Assembly: GCA_963707275.1 (NCBI GenBank)
Contig: CAVPPH010000007.1
Location: forward strand, 1-34,468
Source of the DNA: JACKBK01 sp963707275
Lineage (GTDB): Bacteria; Chloroflexota; Anaerolineae; JAAEKA01
DNA: 34,468 nt
Direction: 5' to 3'
Position 1 is the stretch's first letter, and the number at the start of each line of letters is the position of its first letter. The notes below the pieces were generated by a model, which worked only from the letters and a program-made list of their open reading frames with translations, ran no database searches and was not told the DNA's origin. Below, piece after piece: positions 27,482 to 34,468 of the stretch. Both the position numbers and the translations under genes were made by a program.

Positions 27482-28188
27482 CACCCTTCAAACCGATACC
27501 CAATGCCACGAACCGTCACAATCCGCACTGGATTGCCCGGATCGTCTTCGATCTTTTCGCGCAGCCAGCGGATGTGAACATCCACGGTGCGGCTGCCGCC
27601 GTCAAAATCCCAGCCCCAGACCCGTTCCAGAATCAGATCGCGCGAGACGACAAAGCCGCGCTGGCGCGCCAGGAAGAGCAGCAGCTCATATTCCTTGGGT
27701 TTCATGGACACTGGAACGCCGTCGCGGCGCACCTCGTGGCGCGCTTCGTCGATGACCAGATTGCCAAATGTGTACTGCTGACTGGGCGGCACATCATCCT
27801 GCGCGGCCAGTTCCTCGCGGATCAGTCGCTCACGGCGCAGCATCGCCTTGACGCGCGCCATCAGCTCGCGCATGCTGAACGGCTTGGTCATGTAGTCGTC
27901 CGCGCCGACCTCCAGCCCCACGATCTTGTCGATCTCATCCGCCCTGGCGGTCAGCATCAGAATCGGAATGGTCATCTCCTGGCGCAGCACGCGGCAAACC
28001 TCGATGCCGTCAACGCCGGGCAGCATCAGGTCCAGGATCAGCAGGTCAGGACGCTCGCTGCGCGCCGCGTCGATGCCGAGCTTGCCGTCGGCAACGGCGA
28101 CCACGTCGTAGCCCTGGCGTGTCAGGTTATAGGAAAGCGTTTCCAGGAGAGCAGGCTCGTCCTCGATCACCAACACTTTGTCGCTCAT
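27481..28188 (-). CDS. phoB: OmpR-family response regulator PhoB/PhoP
   Basis: 235 residues, intact. Receiver domain with acidic pocket IEDEPA, phospho-acceptor Asp in LLILDLMLPG, Thr in MLTARAD and Lys in MTKPFS; then a winged-helix DNA-binding domain with MKPKEYELLLFLARQRG and TVDVHIRWLREKIEDDP, ending in VRGIGYRFEG. ATG 28188 is preferred over the TTG at 28194. Together with PhoR, the neighbouring pst genes and the 11-bp-phased boxes, it is the likely activator of pstS and the phytase-like gene. Confidence 0.92.
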   Translation of the reverse strand: MSDKVLVIEDEPALLETLSYNLTRQGYDVVAVADGKLGIDAARSERPDLLILDLMLPGVDGIEVCRVLRQEMTIPILMLTARADEIDKIVGLEVGADDYMTKPFSMRELMARVKAMLRRERLIREELAAQDDVPPSQQYTFGNLVIDEARHEVRRDGVPVSMKPKEYELLLFLARQRGFVVSRDLILERVWGWDFDGGSRTVDVHIRWLREKIEDDPGNPVRIVTVRGIGYRFEG

Positions 28189-28246
28189 TCTCAACCACAG
28201 CTTTCTTCACCCGGAAGGGGTACGTGGCGGACGATTCATTTTCGAA

Positions 28247-28282
28247 GCGGCCGGCGCGCTGACCTTAGCACGCGCCCGCCGC
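28247..28282. terminator. GC-rich hairpin between the molybdopterin protein and phoB
   Basis: GCGGCCGGCGCG (28247-28258) pairs with CGCGCCCGCCGC (28271-28282) with one mismatch and a 12-base loop. It lies 31 bases after the stop of the molybdopterin-domain gene on the minus strand. There is no T-run. No 11-bp-phased boxes are visible here in front of phoB. Confidence 0.5.
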
Positions 28283-28312
28283 CGCTGTCAAACTGGGATT
28301 GAATGCACAAAC

Positions 28313-29177
28313 CTACTGTATCTCGATGCGCACCAGCCACTTGACCCACATGTAGCCCGGCGATTCGGGGAAGACGCCGCGCAGCGGGAAACCGTGCAGG
28401 ATCGGCAACGGCTCGCCCTGCCACTCGTAAGCCAGCAGGCTGTCGTCGGCCTGCGCCAGCGAGACGGGTATCCACGCGCCGTAGCCGTCCGCGCCGACCA
28501 GACGAATGCTGGAGATCTCCTCTGGCAGCCCGGCCAGCGACAGAACATCCCACAGCCGCGGGCCAGCCCACGTCGCCGAATCAACGAACGTATCCGGGCA
28601 GACCAGCGTGCAGTGGATCTCCTGACGCGGCATGCAGCGGATCTGGTCCAGCCTCAGCAGCAGCGGCGACATGACAGTCCCGGTTATCTCCAGCCGCCAG
28701 GTCAGCGGGTCGATCTCCTGGCGCGCGACCGGTGACATGCAGGCCGGTGGTCGGATCCAGCTCGCCGAAGCTGTACGTGACAGGTGGCGGCGTCGGCGCG
28801 TCCCAGCGCATCAGATCGCAGGGAAAATCGCCGGTGGTCACCGGAGCGCTGGTGGGCAGAGGCGCCGGCGTGTCGGTTGGCACGGGCGACGGGGCAGGGG
28901 TCGCGGTAGCGGGGACAATCGTTGCGGTTGCGGTAACCTTCGGAGGAACGGCGGTTGCATTCACCTGCGTTTCAGCGACAGCTGACGGTGGTACGGCCGC
29001 CTGGGGCGGTACGCAGCCAGCCAGCATGGCGGCAAGCAAGATAGCGAGCACGACAGTTGTTTTCAGGCAGGAGTATTCAAAACGAGTTGGCTTGTAGGGG
29101 CGGGGTCGCCCCGCCCTCCGCCAGCGATCAACCCATTTTGTACACACCTTTTTCAATTTGTTGCGTTGCATGGTCAT
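28313..29177 (-). CDS. Lipoprotein with sulfite-oxidase-type molybdopterin domain (one frame break)
   Basis: About 288 residues. Long basic N-terminus, then a lipoprotein signal ending in LLAAMLAGC, a Pro/Thr/Ala-rich linker, and a compact molybdopterin-binding domain (PF00174 type): LTWRLEITGTV, IHCTLVCPD with the likely molybdenum-ligand cysteine, SATWAGPRLWDVLSLAGLP and GYMWVKWLVRIEI. The frame shifts near 28738 (one extra base around coding CTGCATGTCACCG). The start ATG 29177 overlaps the stop of the DNA glycosylase (ATGA), but the signal peptide then has a roughly 40-residue leader containing a GC palindrome, so the true start may be nearer 29065. No dimerisation domain and no cytochrome partner is adjacent. 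Confidence 0.75.
29098..29116. repeat. 8-bp GC palindrome
   Basis: GGGCGGGG (29098-29105) and CCCCGCCC (29109-29116) with a 3-base loop. It lies within the doubtful N-terminal leader of the molybdopterin-domain gene, which supports a non-coding origin for that leader. It looks like the 'TAGGGGCGGGG' type of dispersed intergenic palindrome. Confidence 0.5.
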
Positions 29178-30067
29178 GCGTCCACCTGCTGATCCCAGTC
29201 CCAGAAGAAGTATACCAGCCCCTTCCACTTGCCCCAGCGCTCGAAGGCCGCCTCAACTTCCTTGTGGCCGACCGGCTGGCCGCCATACCACTCCTTCGAT
29301 ACCTGGCTCATGGCCCACGAGTTCGACCGGGATGAAGTCGTAGCGACCCAGGATCATCAGCAGGTTGGCGGCCGCATAGCCGCCGACACCTTTGATGGCC
29401 AGCAACCGCTTGCGCAATTCCGCCGTCGGCAAATCGCTGTTTTTGAGTGCCTCCAGATCCAGCCGGCCGCTGGTCACTGCGTCAGCCAGCTCGCGGATGT
29501 ACGGCGCGCGATAGCCCAGCTTCGCGACCGTGCGCAACTCCTCTGGCGTCAACCACGGCCAGACGTTGCGGGGGTGGGAAAGGCCTGCATCGCCGGGCGC
29601 ATCGGGCAGCGGGTCGCCGTACAGCGTCACCAGCGCAGCGTTCATGCGGATCGTGCCGCTCCAGGCGGTGTTGGTGGTCAGAATCGTCTTGACCGTGTCC
29701 TCCCGAACAGCGTCGCGCTGCGCAGCACCCGGCCGCGCGCGTGCGGTTCGACACCGGCCAGCTTCGGCTCGTTTCTTGCCAGCTCGTAGAACGGGCCGAA
29801 GTCCATGTCCAGCCCGAACATCCAGTCCAGGTCGGCTTCCAGTTCGTCGCGTTCACCGTCGGTCAACGCATCGCTGACCTCGATGCCGAGCCCATCCGCC
29901 GCGGCGGAGAAATCCAGCCGCACGACCTTGCCCGTGGACAGCCGATGGACACGCACCAGGCCCCAGTGCTCGCGTTCCCAGATAAACGGCACCAACTGCG
30001 GCCAGCCGTGGGAGTTAATGACGCTGGTGAGGGAAAAGGGTGGGCGGGCGGGTAGGATGATTCTCAT
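29174..30067 (-). CDS. HhH-GPD DNA glycosylase, AlkA/Ogg-like (two frame breaks)
   Basis: About 297 residues. N-terminal beta domain (MRIILPARPPFSLTSVI), then the helix-hairpin-helix LLAIKGVGGYAAANLLMILG and the catalytic Asp in IPVDSWAM once the frame near 29331 is corrected. The end EWYGGQPVGHKEVEAAFERW is typical of this family. It excises alkylated or oxidised bases. Frame breaks: near 29703 (one G missing from a run; GEDTVKTILTTNTAW then follows) and near 29331 (one extra A in coding GTCGAACTCG). Start ATG 30067; the stop overlaps the next ATG. Confidence 0.82.
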
Positions 30068-30235
30068 GAGCAAGCAATCTTTCTCAGGTTTTGTTGATTT
30101 GCGCGTGGCGTATGACGTGCATCATGGCAGGATTATTCGGAATGGTGTACTGTGATAACAGCATCACTTGCAACGCAAGCATGTAGAAACCGAGTCTTTC
30201 GTGTCAGTTCATCCAGGAAAGCAGGGAACACCACT

Positions 30236-30932
30236 ATGACTACCAGCGCAACCAACTCAAAACGCCCCTCCACCCGCACCATCGTCCTGCTCGTCGTCGG
30301 CCTGGCCTCGGCGGGGCTGTTCATCGTCGCCGGCCGGATGGAAGACGGCTATGCCCTGCGCATGGTCAGGAAGCCGATCCCGGTGCTCTGTCTGGCGCTG
30401 TGGGTGAGCTGGCTGCCGCGGCGCGGGCGCTACCAGCTGGCGGTGGCGGTGGGTCTGCTGCTGTGCGCGCTGGGCGACATCCTGCTGGAGGCGTCGGACG
30501 CGCACCTTTCTGTTCGGCCTGATCGCCTTTCTGCTGGGCCATGTGGCCTACATCGTGGCCTTCACCCGCGACAGCCGGCGCTCCTTCCCGCTGGGCGCGG
30601 TGCTGGCCTTCGGCTACGGCGTGCTGGTCTACGCCTATCTGACCACGGCCGGCGACCTGGGCGCGATGGCGATCCCGGTGCTGGTCTACATGGTGGTGAT
30701 CTGCACGATGCTCTGGCGGGCGTCGGCCCGGGTGGGCGTGGCGGAGATCGTCCGCGTCTCGGCGCTGGCCGGACTGGCCGGCGCGCTCTTCTTCACCGTC
30801 AGCGACACGGCGCTCTCGCTGCGCATGTTCGACACGCCGATCGATCTCGGCCGCGAGACGGTGATGCTCACCTACTGGATCGGCCAAACGCTGATCGCCT
30901 TCTCCGCCCGCGACGCCACCCCAACCCGCTAG
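30236..30932 (+). CDS. YhhN/TMEM86-family lysoplasmalogenase-like membrane protein (one frame break)
   Basis: About 232 residues with about eight hydrophobic helices. The motifs GLLLCALGDILLEA and LLGHVAYIVAFT carry the conserved acidic and His residues of the YhhN family, whose animal members cleave the vinyl-ether bond of lysoplasmalogens. A second acidic site is in VSDTALSL. The frame changes near 30505: coding GACGCGCACCTTTCTG has one base too many. Start ATG 30236, preceded by AGGGAAC. It is divergent from the DNA glycosylase. Confidence 0.8.
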
Positions 30933-30947
30933 CGCTTCCGGCTTCCC

Positions 30948-31045
30948 CTCCTACTCATCCTCGTCCTCCTTCTCGTACTCTTCCTCGAGCGGGAAGCATC
31001 GAGTACGAGGACGAGTAGAGTACGAGTAGGAGGACGATAGGAGCG
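30948..31045. repeat. Low-complexity inverted element built of GAGTAC/GAGGAC units, copy 1
   Basis: The left arm (30948-30988) is a pyrimidine-side run of CTCGTAC/CTCGTCC units, and the right arm (30999-31045) is its purine-side counterpart, around a 10-base centre near 30989-30998. The arms can pair imperfectly over about 40 bases. It fills the gap between convergent genes. A second element of the same kind lies at 33344-33451. Confidence 0.7.
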
Positions 31046-31052
31046 AGGGGGA

Positions 31053-31894
31053 TCAGCGCTTGCGGCCAACCACGTAGCGATGGTGCGCCCAGACGCTCTT
31101 GACCTGCCAGGGCAGCGGCGCGTGGTCCAGCCAGGCATAGCGCATCACCCGTTCGCGCAGATCGGGCTGCTCGCCCAAGGTAGTAGGCCATGGTGGACCA
31201 CTCCCAGTCGTCTCCGGAGAACTGGCTCCTGCATTCGTTCCGAGCGCACGCCCAGCTTCTGCAGCACCTCGCCGGCCGGCATGACGGTGTCGGGCCAGGG
31301 CGGCACGTCCAGCACGCCCTCGTCGATGATCTCCACGTCCAGCCAGCCCAGCAGCCGCTTGATCATGGTCATGTTCACCCAGGCCTCGCGCTCGCCGATC
31401 CTGCTGGAAGAACTCCGGGGTCCAGCAGATACTTGCGCATGAAATAGCCCACCTGCCAGCGGTTGGGCATGGCGACGAAGACCAGATCGCGGCTGACCCG
31501 CACCAGTTCGTCGCAACAGCGCCTGCGCGTCGGGCAGATACCAGAGACCGGCCCACTCCCAGGCCAGATCAAAGGTGTCGTCGTCGAAAGGCAGCCGGCC
31601 CCAGTCGCGCACGTGGACCAGATCGACCGGCAGGTCCAGTTCGTTCCAGATCCGCTGCACACCATCCAATCGCTGGACGTTGTCGTCGGCCAGAGGTCAC
31701 ATCGCAGCCCGCCTCGGCCAGCGCCACGCTGTTGATGCCGCTGACGCCTGCCATGCCGTAGAGTGGCGCCTCCAGCACCGTCTCGACGCCGTGCTGCGGC
31801 CTGCAGGTCCAGCAGAAAATCGTTCAGCACGAAACGCTCGTAGACCAGACCCCAGGCCCTCGTTGTAGTCGGTGAGATAGTGTTGCCAATCCAT
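31053..31894 (-). CDS. SAM-dependent class I methyltransferase (at least seven frame breaks)
   Basis: About 280 residues when reassembled. It starts MDWQHYLTDYNEGLG (ATG 31894) and shows a motif I region GMAGVSGINSVALAEAG, then VHVRDWGRLPFDDDTFDLAW (motif II/post-I acidic loop) and ELVRVSRDLVFVAMPN. It ends KSVWAHHRYVVGRKR at 31053. Frame changes are so frequent (about one per 100 bases) that this is the worst-read gene in the window; near 31820, 31700, 31525, 31405, 31240 and 31180 are clear ones. Substrate unknown; the neighbours are polysaccharide genes. Confidence 0.65.
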
Positions 31895-31919
31895 TGTCGT
31901 TTTCCTTTTCCAGCCTGCG

Positions 31920-32005
31920 AGACTTCGGAAGTCGCCGGCCAAACACAGGCGGTTGTCTTGACGGACGAAGCGGCCATTATTACCGGGTGGCGACTTCCGA
32001 AGTCT
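31920..32005. repeat. 86-bp element with perfect 17-bp terminal inverted repeats
   Basis: AGACTTCGGAAGTCGCC at 31920-31936 is exactly repeated in reverse complement at 31989-32005. Each end contains the near-palindrome GACTTCGGAAGTC. The 52-base interior has no gene. It sits in the 115-base gap between the methyltransferase start and the GT-C stop. The size and ends suggest a miniature inverted-repeat element. Confidence 0.8.
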
Positions 32006-32009
32006 TGCC

Positions 32010-33337
32010 TCAGGCCCGGATGGCCCGCAGATAGAGGAGCGTCCACCAGACGAACAGTCCTGTGGTCGCCAGCGAAATGATCAGCCGGTCGCCCGGTATC
32101 TGCACGAATGCCCGCAGGACCGCCGGCGCAAAAGGCAGGACCCGCAGCAGGTTGAGCAGGACCGCGCCGCTCAACATCAGATAGGCCAGCAAGTGCCGCC
32201 GGCTGCTCAGCGCTGCCGGCAGCGCCAGAAACGCCAGCGCGGGCAGCACGTAGCGCTCGTGCATCTCGGTCGCCAGCATGAAGAACCCGAACACCAGCAG
32301 CCCGGCCGCGAAAAACGCACCTAACCGCTGGCGGGCTTGCGGCCACGAAGACCGGCCCGCCAGCCGCGGCTGCCAATGCCGGTACAGCAGCCACAGGATC
32401 GCGAACCCGTAGCCGGCCAGCAGCGCCAGCCCAACCCATCGCAACGTCACCGGACCAACCACCCGCGCCGTGTCCAACAACGGCTGACCCAGAACCTGCG
32501 CGCTGGCGAACTGGACCAGAAACCACGGGTTGTAGGCGTTGAGGCTGAGGCCGGGGTAGTAACCCACCACGCCGGTGTAGGCGTTCAACAGCGGACCCAG
32601 CGCGCCGGCCGCCAGCGGCGCAGCAATGCCCACCAGGAACGCACCCGCCAGCGCGGCACTCCAGCGCCCCACCGCCCGCCAGCCATTCCACCAGGCCAGC
32701 AGCAGCAGCAACGGCAGGACGATGCCAGCCTGCAACTTGGTCAGCAAACCGAGGCCGATCAGCAGCCCGCTCCAACCCCAGCGCTTGCCCAGCGCGGCCA
32801 GCAACGCGGCCACCATCCACATCGTATGGATCGCATCCACCTGCGCCCAGAAGCTGCTGACGTAGATCGTCGCCGGGTTGAGCAGCCACAACCCGGCGGC
32901 CAGCAACGCCAGCGTCGATCCTGCCCGATCTGAACCACGCACATCAGGGTCGGGCTCGGCTCGATACCTGAAGGACTAGCGCGTTCTCCCGAGGCGATCC
33001 TCAATGCCGCGAAGTAGAGCAGCGCGCCAACAACCAGGTCGGCTACGACGGCCGGCAGCTTGATCAGCACGCTCTGCAGCGGCGTGTACTCGAAACCGGG
33101 GCGCAGCACGCCGTACAGCTTGCCGAGGTTCGTCAGCAGCGCCAGGTAAAGCGGCGGGTAGTTAACCACCGGCTCGCCATGCAGATAGAGCTGCGCCAGC
33201 CCGTGCTGTGCGCCGTAAGCCATCCACGGCAGCCAGAAGGTCGTCAGGTCCGCGTCGAACGGATCGGGTAGCGGCATCAGCGCCAGCCGCAGCGCCAGCC
33301 CGATAGCCAGCAGCACGAGCAGCTTCCAGTGCTTCAC
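32010..33337 (-). CDS. GT-C fold membrane glycosyltransferase (one frame break)
   Basis: About 442 residues with about eleven helices. The first extracytoplasmic loop carries the acidic pair in PLPDPFDADLTTFWLPW, followed by the NYPPLYLALL motif common to polyprenyl-phosphate-sugar-dependent mannosyl/arabinosyl-type transferases. Further loops: LNPATIYVSSFWAQVDAIH and NAYNPWFLVQFAS. It likely transfers a sugar from a lipid carrier outside the membrane. The frame changes near 32955, between the IASGERASPSG and GSDRAGSTLALL parts. Start ATG 33337 (MKHWKLLVLLAIG). Confidence 0.75.
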
Positions 33338-33343
33338 CGCTGC

Positions 33344-33451
33344 GCTCCTGCTCCTCCTCGTACTCGTCCTCCTAATCGTACTCGAAAAGCTCGGCCATGC
33401 AGTCGGGAATCGGAAAGAGTACGAGCAAGAGTACGAGGAGGAGTACGAGTT
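33344..33451. repeat. Low-complexity inverted element built of GAGTACGAG units, copy 2
   Basis: The left arm near 33344-33384 (CTCCTCGTACTCGTCCTCC then CGTACTCGA) and the right arm 33415-33451 (GAGTACGAG three times) flank a 30-base centre containing AGTCGGGAATCGG. Unit composition and arm orientation are the same as at 30948-31045. It separates the GT-C and sugar-transferase genes. Confidence 0.7.
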
Positions 33452-33472
33452 GCACTGCTCATGGAGCGAACC

Positions 33473-34468
33473 CTAATACGCGCCGCTGCCACCCAACACC
33501 AGCGGCACGGTGCGCACCAGAATGCTCAGATCGAGGAACGCCGACCAGTTCTCAATGTAGTAGATATCGAGCAGCACCATCTCATCGAAGGGCAAATCGC
33601 TGCGGCCGCTGACCTGCCACAGGCCGGTCATCCCAGGCGCGGTGGCCAACCGCTGTCGATGCCAATCGGCGTACTCCGCCACCTCTTCCGGCAACGCCGG
33701 CCGCGGCCCCACCAGACTCATGTCGCCGCGCAGCACGTTCCAGAGCTGCGGCAGTTCGTCCATGCTGGTACGGCGCAGGAACCGTCCCGTGCGCGTCCCG
33801 GGGGTCCTCGCGGATCTTGAACATCGCGCCTTGTGCCTCGTTGAGATGGCTGACATCGCGCTTCATTTCCTCAGCGTTGCGCACCATGGAACGGAACTTG
33901 ACGACCTCAAAGGGCTTGCCATGGCGCCCCACGCGATTCTGGCGAAAGAGCGCCGGTCCCCGACTGTCCAGCCTGATCGCCAGCGCGATCAGCAGCAGGA
34001 AGGGCGACAGCACTACCAGCCCGATCGTCGCGCCGATCACGTCGATGAAGCGCTTGAAGACCCGTGCCCAGGGACCCAGGGTCGGCTCACGCGTCGACAG
34101 CATCGGGATCCCCGCCACATCGCGCATGTCCACCAAGCTCAGGCTGATCTGGAAGAGGTCAGGCACGACGCGTGGCCGGACGCCCGTGCGGGCGCACAGG
34201 TTGACGATATCGAGAATCGTGTGCCGCTCGTGCCACGGCAGCGCGACGATGACTTCGTCGATCGCCTCCTCCTCCAGAATCTGCGGCAGGCGGTCCGTGT
34301 GGCCCAGCGCGCGGAAGCGTCCGATGTTGGTCTGGCCGCGCTCAGGATTGTCGTCCACGAAGCCGACCACCTCAAACCCCAGCTCCGGCTGAGCGATGAG
34401 GTTGCGCATCACCGTCAAACCGACGTTCTCCACGCCCACGATCAGCACCCGATCCAATCCCACGCCGC
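33473..34468 (-). CDS. Polyprenyl glycosylphosphotransferase (sugar transferase), N-terminus outside the window, one frame break
   Basis: The visible part starts with a nucleotide-binding fold (RVLIVGVENVGLTVMRNLI, FVDDNPERGQTNIGRF) followed by the membrane re-entrant helix and the WbaP/WcaJ-type transferase domain: FKRFIDVIGATIGLVVLSP, FRQNRVGRHGKPFEVVKFRSM, MDELPQLWNVLRGDMSLVGP, PGMTGLWQVSGRS. It loads the first sugar phosphate onto undecaprenyl phosphate for surface polysaccharide. The usual N-terminal membrane helices would lie beyond 34468. The frame changes near 33803 (between KIREDPR and TGRFLRRTSMDEL). Ends at TAG 33473. Confidence 0.88.

Noticed and set aside
31920..32005. Rho-independent terminator of the GT-C gene
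   Set aside because: The element lies upstream of the methyltransferase start and next to the GT-C stop, but the arms are 52 bases apart with no T-run; a mobile palindrome explains it better.
31375..32889. 504-codon minus-strand open frame
   Set aside because: It crosses the 86-bp inverted-repeat element and parts of two genes in the wrong frame; the GT-C and methyltransferase motifs lie in other frames.

Overview
The window is about 34.5 kb of GC-rich bacterial chromosome. The gene families fit a Chloroflexota member of the Anaerolineae/Caldilineae kind, probably from a metagenome assembly. They include an InhA-like secreted metalloprotease, a DUF2723-type membrane glycosyltransferase, SphX/TIGR02136-type PstS domains, lysoplasmalogenase, GT-C enzymes, and many palindromic and heptameric intergenic repeats. 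This placement is inference; there is no rRNA or other marker gene. I saw no tRNA, CRISPR array, prophage or transposase gene.

Layout. 1-6.9 kb: a secreted zinc protease (5' end outside the window), a lone cytochrome P450, a lipoprotein cytochrome c, and an exported phytase-type esterase-like protein behind 11-bp-periodic Pho-box-like arrays. 6.8-13.8 kb (minus strand): a tightly packed redox/detoxification operon of GNAT acetyltransferase, two flavodoxins, three small or medium membrane proteins, an MFS drug exporter and two medium-chain dehydrogenase paralogues, one of them badly broken. 13.8-15.5 kb: a lipoprotein alpha-amylase (GH13). 15.9-23.6 kb (minus strand): a complete phosphate-uptake operon, pstS-pstC-pstA-pstB-arsC-phoU, behind another Pho-box-like array. 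23.7-28.2 kb: a DUF2723 membrane protein, then phoR and phoB. 28.3-31 kb: a molybdopterin-domain lipoprotein, an AlkA-like DNA glycosylase and a YhhN lysoplasmalogenase. 31-34.5 kb: a methyltransferase, a GT-C glycosyltransferase and a polyprenyl glycosylphosphotransferase for surface polysaccharide (its N-terminus runs off the window).

The main result is the architecture of the phosphate transporter. The PstS lipoprotein holds two nearly identical tandem binding domains, from a roughly 880-bp direct duplication with a 947-bp period. The PstA permease (about 710 residues instead of about 290) carries a third, divergent PstS-type domain between its first membrane helix and its permease core. 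That domain is circularly permuted: the C-terminal half of PstS comes first and the N-terminal half second. With the PhoB/PhoR pair and Pho-box-like arrays at pstS and at the phytase-like gene, the window reads as one phosphate-scavenging regulon with an unusual importer.

Caution: many genes have single-base frame breaks, mostly +1. They are dense in the pst/pho genes and the 31-34 kb genes, and absent between about 7.85 and 13.63 kb. I give each such gene as one CDS over its whole extent and mention the breaks. Most look like sequencing insertions, but one identical break occurs in both PstS copies and needs checking.
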